Shown piece after piece: positions 44,712 to 54,038 of a stretch of 64,000 nt of DNA. The stretch comes from Hydrogenimonas sp. SS33 (GTDB lineage: Bacteria; Campylobacterota; Campylobacteria; Campylobacterales; Hydrogenimonadaceae). The notes beneath the pieces were generated by a model. That model saw nothing but the letters and a program-made list of their open reading frames with translations, searched no databases and was not told where the DNA came from. The stretch lies in the NCBI RefSeq assembly GCF_040436365.1, contig NZ_AP026369.1, forward strand, positions 2,156,501 through 2,220,500, given 5' to 3'. Position 1 is the stretch's first letter, and every line of letters starts with the position of its first letter. Position numbers and translations under genes: made by a program.

Positions 44712-45803
44712 TTACTTGCGGTGTCGGAGGAAGCTTTCGTAGAGTTCGTCGAAGCCGACGTCGCTGGAGTGCTCCACATCCTTCAGCCGTTTTATGGCCT
44801 CTTCGTAGCGCCCCTCCATCCAGAGGCGCACCGCCTCCCTGGCACCCTGGTGGACGTTGGCGTGGTGGTGCAAAAGATCGGAGATGGTTTTTTGGTCGTC
44901 GGCGATCTCCTTTTTCCCCCGGGTTTCGAACCATTTGCCGAAACGGCAGTGGTTTTCGTCGATAAGGTCTACACTCGCGTTTTTGAGGAAGGCTTTGTAG
45001 ACCAGCAGCTTATAGAGGATGTGGTCGATTTTGCCGTTTGCGACGCCGATTTCGTTGCGGAGGTTGTCGGTGATGTCGCTGATGCGTTCGGAGTTGGAGA
45101 TGACGAAATCGAGCTCTTCGAAAAATTTCACCAGTGTCTCGCCGATGGTGGCCGCACTCTGGCGGAAGCGGTCGGTCACCTCCAGAATGTCGGAGGAGTT
45201 CTGTTTGAGCTGCCCGATGTTGATCTCCACCTCCATCGTCGCTTTCTGGGTCCGTTCGGCCAGTTTGCGCACCTCGTCGGCGACGACGGCGAAGCCCCTC
45301 CCGTGCTCGCCCGCCCGTGCCGCTTCGATGGCGGCGTTGAGGGCCAGCAGGTTGGTCTGGTCGGAGATGTCCTTGATGAGGTTGATGATTTCGCTGATGG
45401 CGTTGACACTCTCGTTGAGGGTTTGGGCGCCGTTTTCGAGATTGTTGGTCTCCATGCCGATCTCTTCGACGGAGCGGTCCACGTCGCTTCGCTGCTCTTT
45501 GACATTGGCGATGCGTCCGGCGGTTCTGTCGTTGAGGTCGTGGGCTTCGTCGAGAAGTTCCACCTCGTTCTCTATGACCCTCTGGAGAAACTTGACCCCG
45601 CTTTCGTAGGATTCGATGAGGGTTTCGATAACCTCCCTGTCGTAGTCGAGTTCATTTTTTTCCTGACTCTGCCGCTCTTTTTCGCGGTAGGTTTCCAGTT
45701 CGCGGGCAAGTTCCGCATTTTCCGACTCAAGCTCCCGGATCCGGGCTTTCAGTTCTTCCGTATCGGTACCGTTTTTCGCTTTGCCGTTTCCAAATAGACC
45801 CAT
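44712..45803 (-). CDS. Soluble methyl-accepting chemotaxis protein with CZB domain
   Basis: A 363-residue chemoreceptor without membrane segments. A short coiled coil (18-55) is followed by the signalling hairpin with the tip [33 protein letters not shown] (here as the family hallmark) and a C-terminal zinc-binding CZB domain: [16 protein letters not shown] and [11 protein letters not shown] receptors sense zinc or hypochlorite-type oxidants. Start ATG 45803; the longer frame has no ribosome site. Confidence 0.92.
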   Translation of the reverse strand: MGLFGNGKAKNGTDTEELKARIRELESENAELARELETYREKERQSQEKNELDYDREVIETLIESYESGVKFLQRVIENEVELLDEAHDLNDRTAGRIANVKEQRSDVDRSVEEIGMETNNLENGAQTLNESVNAISEIINLIKDISDQTNLLALNAAIEAARAGEHGRGFAVVADEVRKLAERTQKATMEVEINIGQLKQNSSDILEVTDRFRQSAATIGETLVKFFEELDFVISNSERISDITDNLRNEIGVANGKIDHILYKLLVYKAFLKNASVDLIDENHCRFGKWFETRGKKEIADDQKTISDLLHHHANVHQGAREAVRLWMEGRYEEAIKRLKDVEHSSDVGFDELYESFLRHRK

Positions 45804-45873
45804 TTCGTGACCTTTTGTTTGGTTTTTCGTTTGGTGAAATATCGGTATTTTCCGAAAAACGTTAACACTCCTT

Positions 45874-47025
45874 TTATCCGCTGCAACATGAGGGTTTCCC
45901 TTTGCGGAACCGGGGGGCGGCAATGTGCCGGAGGGTCAGGAGCCAGAGAAGCACGGAGGAGAGGGCCGCCACGAGGCCGACACGCTCTTCGAGGTGTACC
46001 ACCGCTTTGGGGTCGATCTGCAGGGAGGCGAAGAGGGCGTCGATCATGAAGCCGAAAAGGAGCGATCCGGCGACGATGACGCCGATGTAGATGGCGAGGG
46101 CGCGGGAACCCAGCATCTTCTTCACCACCCCCATCGTGACGGTGTTGGTGGCGGGCCCGGCGGAGAGGAAGACGAAGGCGGCCCCCATGCTCACGCCCCC
46201 CAGCACCAGCGAGGCGGCGATGGGAAGGCTGGCGGTGGCGCAGACGTACATCGGCACGGCAACGGCGATGACGAGAAGGTACCCCAGCCAGGTGTACTGC
46301 GCCAGCCAGATCCCCAGGTCTTCGGGCATCGCCGCGGTGATCGCCGCCCCAAGCAGCAGCCCCCACAGCAGCGGTTTGGCGATGTCGCCCATCAGGGTGA
46401 CGAACCCGTAGCGCATGGCGGCGGCGAAACTGAACCGTTTGCCCTCCTCTTCGTTGCAGCTGTCGTCGCAGCCGCAGGCGCTCTCCTGCGCCGGTTCCGC
46501 CTTGGGCGTGAAGGCGACGGGCCTTTGGGCGGAGGGTGCCGTCGCGGCGGTGAAGAGGGGCGGCACACTTTGGGCGGGGGAGGGTGACGACGGGGTAGCC
46601 GCCACTTTTTCGTCGGCGGCGTAGAAGTTGCTCAAGACCCCCGCGGCGAAGGCGATGAGGATGGAGGTGACGATGCGGTAGAGGGTAAAGAGCCAGCCGA
46701 ACATGCCGAAGGTGGCCAGAATGGAGTCGATACCGGTGATCGGGGTGGAGATGAGAAAGCTCAGCACCGCCCCGCGGCTCGCCCCCTCCTTTTTCAAAGC
46801 CGCCGCCAGCGGAATGACGCCGCAGGAGCAGACCGGCAGCGGAATGCCGAAGAGTGTGGCTTTGAGGACCGACATCACATTGTCCCGGCCCAGGTGGCGC
46901 TGGACGAAATCGTCCGGGACCAGTTCGTACAGGATTCCGGCGAAAAAGAGGCCGAAGAGAATGTAGGGGGCCATGGCGGCGGTCAGTTCCCAAAGGGCGA
47001 TGAAGAAGGTACCGATCATTTCCAT
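45874..47025 (-). CDS. SO_0444-type Cu/Zn efflux permease
   Basis: A 383-residue permease with about ten helices. Signature motifs: [20 protein letters not shown] and [13 protein letters not shown] in the first half, [18 protein letters not shown] and [16 protein letters not shown] in the second. A central hydrophilic loop carries CGCDDSC, a likely metal site, and the protein ends SCCSG. Start ATG 47025 has an aggagg site 8 bases upstream. Co-directional with a DUF4395 protein that overlaps it. Confidence 0.88.
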   Translation of the reverse strand: MEMIGTFFIALWELTAAMAPYILFGLFFAGILYELVPDDFVQRHLGRDNVMSVLKATLFGIPLPVCSCGVIPLAAALKKEGASRGAVLSFLISTPITGIDSILATFGMFGWLFTLYRIVTSILIAFAAGVLSNFYAADEKVAATPSSPSPAQSVPPLFTAATAPSAQRPVAFTPKAEPAQESACGCDDSCNEEEGKRFSFAAAMRYGFVTLMGDIAKPLLWGLLLGAAITAAMPEDLGIWLAQYTWLGYLLVIAVAVPMYVCATASLPIAASLVLGGVSMGAAFVFLSAGPATNTVTMGVVKKMLGSRALAIYIGVIVAGSLLFGFMIDALFASLQIDPKAVVHLEERVGLVAALSSVLLWLLTLRHIAAPRFRKGKPSCCSG

Positions 47026-47444
47026 CGGACGATCCTCCTGTAAAAGGTGTACATTTTGCAGCCGACGCAGTAGCTCCAGAGCGCTTCGAGCAGGGCGCAC
47101 AACGCCATGACGGCCATCACGACGCGGAGGAGTTCTATATGGTGCGTCGCGTAGGCGAGCAGGGCCGCCGCTGTCATGCCAAGGCCGATGCGGGCCGCGA
47201 AGATTTTGGGTGCCGCATCGACGACCTGCGGCTCTCCCAGCCTTTCGGCGAGGGGCCTTGCCAGGCGGGCGAAGGGGCTCCAGGGCCGGTAGAAGGAGCG
47301 TGCCGTGAAATCGGCAAGCAGAAGAATCAGCCACAAAGGTTGCGGCCGGAAAATCGTCAGCAGGGCGAAAACGAAGACAAGGGCGCCGACGATCCGCGCT
47401 ACCCGCTCGTTCACCCGTTCGTTGGAAATGGGACAGCTCGACAT
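47016..47444 (-). CDS. DUF4395 membrane protein
   Basis: A 142-residue membrane protein with the DUF4395 opening CPISNERVNERVARIVGALV, then helices about 20-40 and 85-125, and a late CVGCKMYTFYRR. The family often sits next to thiol or metal transport genes. Its stop overlaps the permease start. ATG 47444 fits the family start; an upstream ATG at 47498 would add 18 residues. Confidence 0.8.
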   Translation of the reverse strand: MSSCPISNERVNERVARIVGALVFVFALLTIFRPQPLWLILLLADFTARSFYRPWSPFARLARPLAERLGEPQVVDAAPKIFAARIGLGMTAAALLAYATHHIELLRVVMAVMALCALLEALWSYCVGCKMYTFYRRIVRWK

Positions 47445-47874
47445 GAACTCTCTTTCACAGGCCTCTCCGAAAACCATAGGGATTTCAGAATAGCGCATAA
47501 GATATTTTAATGGAAAGTCTACCTTTGGAAAGATAAATAAGACATTAATTGTCCTATTTATTTCGGTCACTTTTTTGTCGTTACCATCATAGTAAAGTTG
47601 TGTGGAAAGAGTGTGGAATCTGGAACATTGTAATGAACAAATGGATTGGTCGTAATCGTTTGTTGCCCCCGAGTGTTTTTATCTGTTTACAATAGATGAA
47701 TAGTCCAAAAAGGCCCGAATCATCGTATTAAACAGTTTTTATTTCAAATTTAACACATAAATTCATATTATAGTGACTCACATCTAGACAAATTAAAAAA
47801 ATTTATAATTTCTTCATCGCGGGCATGCTACCATTGGCAATCAGAAAAATCGAACCAAACTATAAGGAGAATCG
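47445..47874. other. A+T-rich intergenic region between divergent operons
   Basis: About 430 bp, much richer in A+T than its surroundings, between DUF4395 (minus) and the lipoprotein gene (plus). It contains -10-like TATTAT near 47765 and ATAATT near 47806 and an aaggag site just before 47875. I see no gene, tRNA or clear operator. Its length suggests complex control of the lipoprotein gene. Confidence 0.5.
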
Positions 47875-49956
47875 ATGACACGAAGAGGCTTTATCAGCAG
47901 GAGCGCGGCTGCGGCATTGGCCGGCGGGTGGATCTTTTCCGGATGCGGAGGCGGCGGCAGCGGAAGTGACGGTGGAAGCGGCGGCACTCCTTCCGGGCAG
48001 ACGCGTAACGCCGCCGATACGGCCGTGGCTTCGCTGCAGCGACGAAACGAGAGTCTGACCGCGACGATGGACGACTTTCGCCGAGAGAGCGGGGAGACGG
48101 TCGGCGACGGTGTCTCCGGACGCAGTTTCCTGCGCTCCACCCGGAGCGACCCCTCCCGCTTTTTCACGGAGTACGGTTCGCCTTTCGGTGAAGGGGCTTC
48201 CGGCATTCCCCACTACTTCGGTACCGGGAACGATGTCTGGACCGCATACCGCAAGAGCCTCGACATCGCGGCGGGCCAATACCGCAGCCAGTTTCTGAAG
48301 ATGAACGCCGCATTGCGCGTGGCGGGGTACAGGTCGGGCCAGGCCCCTTCCACCCGCGACCTTTCAGCCGGTGCGGTCGAACGTGCGCAAGTGACCCTGC
48401 GGGAAACCGACACGAGCGCCCTGGATAGTTTCAACGAACTGGTGGATCAGCTCGCCTCCGGCAATTTCACGGAGAGCATCGCCGATCTTCTGACCGTTTC
48501 GCTCGGAGTGCTGAGAGAGACGCTGGAGGCGCTGTTGAGCCAGGACAGAATCAAGGGGCTCGCCTACACTGTTTTGACCTATCTTGCCGTCGACAAACTG
48601 CTGGAGCTGGTCAAGGAGAAGAGCCTCTCCGATCTCAATTTTCTGGGCAACGACAATATCGTCATCAGTCTGGGAAAGATGGTGATCGCCGCGTTGGCCC
48701 TTCTTGGACTGATCTCCCTGTCGAAACTGGCCCCCTCCGCTTCCGGCAGGTCGGTAGAGCCCCGGGCGGAGGCGGCCGACGGGGAGATGCTGGCTTTTCT
48801 GCGCAATGTCATCACCCAGGGAAAGCTGGTAACGGTACTCTTCGGGTATGTCACGAAGATTCTCACGGAGATGACCGCCGATACCCAGGCGACGGCCAAA
48901 CGCCTGACGGAAAGCCTCTCCGACCCCGCCTATACGCTGACACCGGAAGACGAGACGCTGATAGAGAAGCTCAAGGTGCGCTCCAAAGTGCTCGCCGTCT
49001 TCGGCCTGGCGCTCAAAACGCTTTTCGGCCTTCTCGCATCGAACCGGAATGCCCTTTTCACCGATGCCGACGGCCGGTTCGCAGGATTTTCGCAAAGCGG
49101 GGAGGCCGGAGATTTCGATGTGCTTTTCGGCTCGGCCGTCAACCCCTACGATGAAACCTTCAACAGCTATCTCCACGGCCTCATCGGGGAGATTGCCGCC
49201 GGAGGGGGCTCCGACAGCGGGTCGTCGTCGGTTTTAGAGGTGATGCAGGCGTTGTCGACGCAGGCCTACAATTTCGCGATCGATGTGGAGACGGACGCCT
49301 ACACCTTTACGACGCAGACCGAACAGGACGCCTACGCCTTCGCCAGCCACCTGGCCGACCTCGCCTACACCTTTACGGCGGGAACGGAGCACGACGCCTA
49401 CACCTTCGCGACCCATCTGAGCGACCTGGCCTACCGGTTCACCATGAAAATCGAGGACGACGCCTACCATTTCGCGCTGCAGGGGATGGAGTGGGGCTAC
49501 CTCTTCGCTTCCCGGGGGGAAGAGGTGGGCATCATGGCCGACAGGGTCCTCTGGATGGCGGTGCAGATAGGGCAGATGGCGGACCGCATCGGGGAGATGG
49601 CGGACCGGATCGTCTATACCGAACAGCTTATCGTCTATACCGAAACGCTGATTCTCGATTTCGGCCTGCTCATCTACGGCGGCATGAAGATCATCGCCAA
49701 CTTCGTACTGACGGGAATGGCGCTGATACTGGACCGGAAGTGGTACAAACCGGAGACGGAAGATGCCATCGTCGATCTCATCGGAAAGAGTGTGGAGCAG
49801 ATGATGGCCAATATGCAGGAGTACGCGCTCGCCGTTCTCGACAATCAGAACAGGCTGCGTCAGACGACCCTCGACGCACTGGATTGGATTCTGGAGATGG
49901 AGGCGCTGCAGCAAAACGGTGAAGGCAACACGACAGAGACGAACGCGACGGTATGA
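47875..49956 (+). CDS. Tat-type lipoprotein with hendecad and heptad repeats, unknown function
   Basis: A 693-residue protein. The N-terminus has a twin-arginine motif (TRRGFI) and a lipobox (FSGC, Cys24), followed by a Gly/Ser linker, suggesting Tat export and lipid anchoring. Residues 50-440 are mainly helical with hydrophobic helices near 262-283 and 318-332. Residues 464-551 hold eight exact 11-residue repeats, each beginning A/G-Y-x-F. Residues 554-595 hold six heptads such as MADRVLW, MADRIGE, MADRIVY. The repeats predict a long coiled coil. The stop overlaps the LolA-like gene (ATGATG). I do not recognise any family. Confidence 0.85.
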   Translation: MTRRGFISRSAAAALAGGWIFSGCGGGGSGSDGGSGGTPSGQTRNAADTAVASLQRRNESLTATMDDFRRESGETVGDGVSGRSFLRSTRSDPSRFFTEYGSPFGEGASGIPHYFGTGNDVWTAYRKSLDIAAGQYRSQFLKMNAALRVAGYRSGQAPSTRDLSAGAVERAQVTLRETDTSALDSFNELVDQLASGNFTESIADLLTVSLGVLRETLEALLSQDRIKGLAYTVLTYLAVDKLLELVKEKSLSDLNFLGNDNIVISLGKMVIAALALLGLISLSKLAPSASGRSVEPRAEAADGEMLAFLRNVITQGKLVTVLFGYVTKILTEMTADTQATAKRLTESLSDPAYTLTPEDETLIEKLKVRSKVLAVFGLALKTLFGLLASNRNALFTDADGRFAGFSQSGEAGDFDVLFGSAVNPYDETFNSYLHGLIGEIAAGGGSDSGSSSVLEVMQALSTQAYNFAIDVETDAYTFTTQTEQDAYAFASHLADLAYTFTAGTEHDAYTFATHLSDLAYRFTMKIEDDAYHFALQGMEWGYLFASRGEEVGIMADRVLWMAVQIGQMADRIGEMADRIVYTEQLIVYTETLILDFGLLIYGGMKIIANFVLTGMALILDRKWYKPETEDAIVDLIGKSVEQMMANMQEYALAVLDNQNRLRQTTLDALDWILEMEALQQNGEGNTTETNATV
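49264..49527 (+). repeat. Eight 33-bp coding repeats (hendecads)
   Basis: They encode AYNFAIDVETD, AYTFTTQTEQD, AYAFASHLADL, AYTFTAGTEHD, AYTFATHLSDL, AYRFTMKIEDD, AYHFALQGMEW and GYLFASRGEEV. Eleven-residue periodicity is characteristic of right-handed coiled coils. It switches to seven-residue periodicity at 49534-49659. Confidence 0.85.
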
Positions 49957-50732
49957 TGAAAAGATATCTGTGGGCCCTGCTGGTTCCGTTGCTTCTTAAC
50001 GCGGCGCCCGATGCCCGGAAAATTTTCGAAGAGAGTGTGCGGCTCTTCTCCCTGCCGAATATCGGTTTTCTCGTAGAGGCGGAGGTGGAGAAGCCGGGAG
50101 GGAGCCAAAAGCGGCGGTTCGTCGTGGCGAGGCATGCGGGGGAGGCGGAAAAGGACCTTCTTATCCGCTTTCTCGCCCCTTCGACGCTCAGATGCACGAC
50201 CATTCTGACCAGGGAGCGTGGAAACAGGGTGCAAACCTACGTCTACTTTCCCTCCATCGGCCGGGTGAGGATCGTCCCCCGGAGCAAAGAGAACAGGGAG
50301 GCGGTGGGCCTGGGAATCTCCTATGCCGAACTGCACGCCGCCGGCGGCCGCTTTCTTCCGGTGGCGCGCACCACCTTCGGAAAGGAGCCCTGTTACCGGA
50401 TCGTCAAAATCGGTGACGACGGAGAGAAGCGGGTCTATCTGATCGGTACGGCGGACAGACGGTTGAAAAAGGTCGAAATCTACAGGGGTGATCGTCTCGT
50501 CAGGGAGGTGTTCATCGACAAGGTGGGCCGGGTAGCGGGGGTGACGATGGTGCTCGCCTGGCATGTCATCGACCGGACGAAGGAGCGGACCATGCGTTTC
50601 CGGGTCGATGCCGCAACGGTCACTTCCGATGTTCCGCCTTCCATCTTCAAAACCAACCGCATCAAACGGTGCAGCTCCCTGCCCATCGCCCGAGCAGGCG
50701 GGGAAGCAGCAGAGAGATCCCCAGCAGGTTGA
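49953..50732 (+). CDS. LolA-like outer membrane lipoprotein-sorting protein
   Basis: A 259-residue exported protein of the LolA-like group (PF17131 type, by the pattern LLIRFLAPSTLRCTTILT, QTYVYFPSIGRVRIVPR, DKVGRVAGVTMVLAWHV). Signal of about 18 residues. Such proteins typically accompany COG1033 RND exporters and carry lipid or lipoprotein across the periplasm. It is translationally coupled to the repeat lipoprotein. Its last 71 bp overlap the converging RND gene, and its tail past about residue 235 looks unstructured. Confidence 0.85.
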   Translation: MMKRYLWALLVPLLLNAAPDARKIFEESVRLFSLPNIGFLVEAEVEKPGGSQKRRFVVARHAGEAEKDLLIRFLAPSTLRCTTILTRERGNRVQTYVYFPSIGRVRIVPRSKENREAVGLGISYAELHAAGGRFLPVARTTFGKEPCYRIVKIGDDGEKRVYLIGTADRRLKKVEIYRGDRLVREVFIDKVGRVAGVTMVLAWHVIDRTKERTMRFRVDAATVTSDVPPSIFKTNRIKRCSSLPIARAGGEAAERSPAG

Positions 50733-52533
50733 AAAAGAGGATCACCGTCATTTCGAGGCCGAAGGCGCCGAGCAGGGAGCCGCAGAAGAGCATGCCGGCC
50801 AGGGCGGCGAGCATCGTCAGGTTGGAGGCGACGATGGGTTTGAGAACGGTGGGAATGCAGGCGCTCCGCTGCCTGGCGTAGCAGATGAAGATGTGGATGA
50901 AACCGTCGGCATAGAGCCCGGCGTAGAGGATCAGGGCGATCATGGAGACGAGGGTCAGGGGCCTCCCGGTAAGGAGGTGCCAGCCAAGAAACATGACGAG
51001 GGGAAAGAGGGCACTGACGACGATAACCGGAACGATGCGCCAGGTTTTGCAATACCGGAGAAAAAAGAGCGCGACGAAGAGGAACGAGAAGAGAAAGCCG
51101 TAAAGCCCCTCCCGGACGAAACGGTCGACCATCGTTTCGAAGTCGGCCACTTTCCCCATCACCTCGAGTCGGAAGCTTTTCGAATCGTCCCGGTAGGTGT
51201 GGACGGTTCGGACGATGCGGTCGAGCAGGTGCGAGGGCGTGAGCAGGGAGACGGTGAACGTGGCGTAGAGGGTCCGTGCATCGGGTGAGAGAAGGGGCGG
51301 CGCCTCACTCCACTCCAGGGCGAGAAGAAACTGGGCGAAAGCGGCGGGGGTCGCCTCTTTCAACGGGCGGTCGGCGAATCTTTCAAAGAGGGTTCCCGTC
51401 GTCACGAAAGGTTTCGCCGCCGGGACGGCCCGCTCTATCCGGGCGAGGAGCGCCTCCGCTTTGCGGGTTGTGGCGAGATCTTCGAAGCTTTGGCCCTTTT
51501 GGGTCGTGTGGACGGCGACGACGAAAGGGAGGGCCGGGCTGCAGCGCCGTTCGAAAGCGGCGATCTGTTGCCGCAGGCCGGACTCTTTGGAGAGCAGATT
51601 GAAAGGGTTGAGGTCGACGGCCAGTCGGGAATGCCCCGCCGCGAGCATGGCGGCGGCCGTCAGGTAGAGGAGCGCCACCCCCCGGACGACCCCCCGCTGC
51701 GTCCATTTTCGATAGAAGCGTTCGATCCATTGGGATCGGACGGTGCGGTGCCGGGCGAAACGCAGCAGCACGGCGAGGTAGAGCCCCAGTATGACGAGGC
51801 CTGCGGAGGCGTGGAGACCGAAAGTGTGCATCAGGCCGAAATCGGAAAAGGAGAGGTAGAGGGTGCTCACCAGGGTGGTGGCGATGGAGACGCCGATGCC
51901 CAGGGCGAGTTTTCGTCGTTCGATCTCCCCCAAATGGAGGTAGTTGAGAAGGGTGGTGGCATAGATGGAGAGGAAGAGCCAGGCAAGCACGGCGACGGCG
52001 TCGACGGGAATCTGCAACAGCCACAGAAAGAGGACGCTTGCAAGCAGGTAGCCGGAGAGCTCCAGCCATATGGCGAGCCAGTAGCGGACGGAGATGAAAA
52101 GAAGGGCCACCCCCGCGAGCAGCGGCAAAACGAAGAGCAGATACCTCTGCAAAGCGGCGTCGAAACCTGTGCGGAAAATTTCGGAGGCGACGAGGGTACC
52201 CGCGTGGGGAAGGCTGCCGAAGATCCGGAGAATTTCATTCTGGTGTTTTCTTTCGAAGAGGAGCAGGTAGAGCGTTTCCCCGTCGTTGGCCGGCAGGCGG
52301 TAGTAGCCGAGCAGCGCCCCCTTTTTCCGTGCCTCTTCCAGGCGTGCGGGGGAGGCATCGCATACGAGAAGGTACTGGCGGCCCGGTGCGAACCAGTCGG
52401 TGCGCTCCTTCTGGCCGGTTCCGGCTGTGAAGAAACTGGCCCACTGGACGGGTTGCCGGGGGATGTGGGAGACGACGAGGTAGAGTGCCGCCCAGACGAA
52501 GAGGAGGGAGACGATCCGTTTGCGAAGGCTCAA
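50662..52533 (-). CDS. RND/MMPL family exporter (operon 2)
   Basis: A 623-residue exporter, shorter than the 713-residue one in operon 1. It has two halves: helices about 130-270 and about 465-615, each after a periplasmic domain; LYADGFIHIFICYARQRSA lies in the second bundle. The TTG start overlaps the barrel gene stop (TTGA). It lies tail-to-tail with the LolA-like gene, which is the standard partner of this exporter class. Confidence 0.85.
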   Translation of the reverse strand: MSLRKRIVSLLFVWAALYLVVSHIPRQPVQWASFFTAGTGQKERTDWFAPGRQYLLVCDASPARLEEARKKGALLGYYRLPANDGETLYLLLFERKHQNEILRIFGSLPHAGTLVASEIFRTGFDAALQRYLLFVLPLLAGVALLFISVRYWLAIWLELSGYLLASVLFLWLLQIPVDAVAVLAWLFLSIYATTLLNYLHLGEIERRKLALGIGVSIATTLVSTLYLSFSDFGLMHTFGLHASAGLVILGLYLAVLLRFARHRTVRSQWIERFYRKWTQRGVVRGVALLYLTAAAMLAAGHSRLAVDLNPFNLLSKESGLRQQIAAFERRCSPALPFVVAVHTTQKGQSFEDLATTRKAEALLARIERAVPAAKPFVTTGTLFERFADRPLKEATPAAFAQFLLALEWSEAPPLLSPDARTLYATFTVSLLTPSHLLDRIVRTVHTYRDDSKSFRLEVMGKVADFETMVDRFVREGLYGFLFSFLFVALFFLRYCKTWRIVPVIVVSALFPLVMFLGWHLLTGRPLTLVSMIALILYAGLYADGFIHIFICYARQRSACIPTVLKPIVASNLTMLAALAGMLFCGSLLGAFGLEMTVILFFNLLGISLLLPRLLGRWAGSCTV

Positions 52534-53858
52534 AACCGTACTCCCAGAGTGGTCGAGAAGATGTTCAGGTCGTGGTCGTCCGGGTAGAGAAGGTAGCGTA
52601 GCTGCAGGGAGAGCCGGCTTTGGTAGGTCAGCGTCACCGTAGGCAGAAAGCTGAACTGCTGCTCCCCTTCCACCGCGCCCAGCATCGTGTAGTTCTCCGC
52701 GGTCACTTCGACGCCGTGGAGGAAAAAGGGGCGGTATCGGCAGTCCCAGATGGCGGCGAAGAGGGTATGACGGTCTTTGTGGCTGTAGAGAACCTGTGCT
52801 TCGAGATCGTTGTAGAAATGCTCTCCGTTGTCGTCGATACCCATGCCTACCGTACTCAGGGCCGTGTAGCCGTCGACGAAGGGGAAGCGGTCACGGTAGG
52901 TGGCTTCCGCGCGGAGTCCGAAACGGGAGAAGGAGGTCTCCCCGTAGAGTGAGACCTGGTTGTACCGGAATCCGTCGACCCCTTTGACGAGGGAGAGGTC
53001 GTTTTGTTCCAGATACTCCTGCAGCGCCCTGGCCGGGTCCTCGCGCTCCAGGGCCATGTCGAGGAGACGGGCGTCGATTTTGACATAGGGGATTTCGGAG
53101 TATTTGTTGAACCAGGAGAGGCCCAGGGTCGTATCGAACCCCTGGTAGGTGAGGTCGAACCCGGCCATCGCCTTGTCGATCGAGAGGTCTTCGGGGTTGT
53201 AGTAATCGTTGACCTGTTTTTTGACCGCCGGCGCGACGGCGTTTCGGTAGGCAGGCAGCAGAATCTCCTTTTTGATCTCTTCGAGCATCGGGTTGTTCAG
53301 GTGTTGGCTCTGCAGATAGGCGGGCAGCAGTCTGTCCAGTGCCAGGGAAAGGTAGGTGCTGGTGTAGTCGTGGTAGCGACGGTCGAAAGGTTCGGCGAAG
53401 AGGCGGAGCCTGACATCCTCTTTCGGCAACAGTTCCACCTTCGCCATCCACTGGGGAATCCGCCGGATCTGGGGGTCGGGATCGTCGAAAAAGGGGAGGC
53501 GGACGGTATTGAGGATATTGGAGACGGAGAGGTAGTCGAGCACGCCGACCTGGGTGACGAATTTGCCGATTTTGACTTCGTTGTCCCCGAAATAGCGGGT
53601 TGCGCTGAGTCGGTTGAAGCTGACACCCGTGTCGGAGAAGTCCTTCTGTCCCTGCATCAGAAGAGAGAGGTCGAAATGCCACTCCGGGAGGTCGGCGGAG
53701 GTGTCTATGAGAAGCAGTCCCGCAGGCAGGGTGTCGGCCCCTTTCATACTCCCGAAGTCGGTGCGAAAAAGAAATGTGGTGGCGGTATTGCCTTTTTCAA
53801 AAAGTGAGGAGGCTTGAAGAGAGAGGGCGAAGAGGAGAAAGATTCGGAACAGACGCAT
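52530..53858 (-). CDS. Outer-membrane beta-barrel-like protein before RND exporter
   Basis: A 442-residue exported protein (signal about 18 residues). The mature part alternates hydrophobic and polar residues in strands, and the protein ends in aromatic-terminated LGVRF, an outer-membrane insertion signal. It resembles the DUF1302-type barrels that travel with RND/LolA-like sets. It is upstream of and coupled to the exporter. It probably gives the outer-membrane exit or entry point. Confidence 0.75.
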   Translation of the reverse strand: MRLFRIFLLFALSLQASSLFEKGNTATTFLFRTDFGSMKGADTLPAGLLLIDTSADLPEWHFDLSLLMQGQKDFSDTGVSFNRLSATRYFGDNEVKIGKFVTQVGVLDYLSVSNILNTVRLPFFDDPDPQIRRIPQWMAKVELLPKEDVRLRLFAEPFDRRYHDYTSTYLSLALDRLLPAYLQSQHLNNPMLEEIKKEILLPAYRNAVAPAVKKQVNDYYNPEDLSIDKAMAGFDLTYQGFDTTLGLSWFNKYSEIPYVKIDARLLDMALEREDPARALQEYLEQNDLSLVKGVDGFRYNQVSLYGETSFSRFGLRAEATYRDRFPFVDGYTALSTVGMGIDDNGEHFYNDLEAQVLYSHKDRHTLFAAIWDCRYRPFFLHGVEVTAENYTMLGAVEGEQQFSFLPTVTLTYQSRLSLQLRYLLYPDDHDLNIFSTTLGVRF

Positions 53859-53871
53859 GGACCCCCTTTGT

Positions 53872-53911
53872 AACTGATGGTGTGCCGCGTAACATCAGTT
53901 ATAATATTATA
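53872..53911. promoter_or_regulatory. Promoter and operator of RND operon 2
   Basis: TAAC-ATCA-GTTA (53890-53901) within the 15-mer TAACATCAGTTATAA repeats the sequence before RND operon 1. A minus-strand -10 box (ATTATA on plus, 53906-53911) puts the transcript start about at the operator. A second, reversed half-copy AACTGATG is at 53872-53879. Overlap with the start site suggests repression. Confidence 0.55.
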
Positions 53912-54038
53912 TTATCCAATATCATTTTAAGGGAGCGTTAAACCAGAGCGTTCAATTTCAGGCAACGTGGCGTTGAATGGGGGATGTGGGGGCATCGCAC
54001 GGTCAGGCGGTCCGCTGGATGGCGGAGTGCCCGGCGGT

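Noticed and set aside
44502-45797. 431-codon plus-strand frame starting inside repeat A copy 1
   Set aside because: Antisense to the chemoreceptor gene, which has the unmistakable signalling hairpin.
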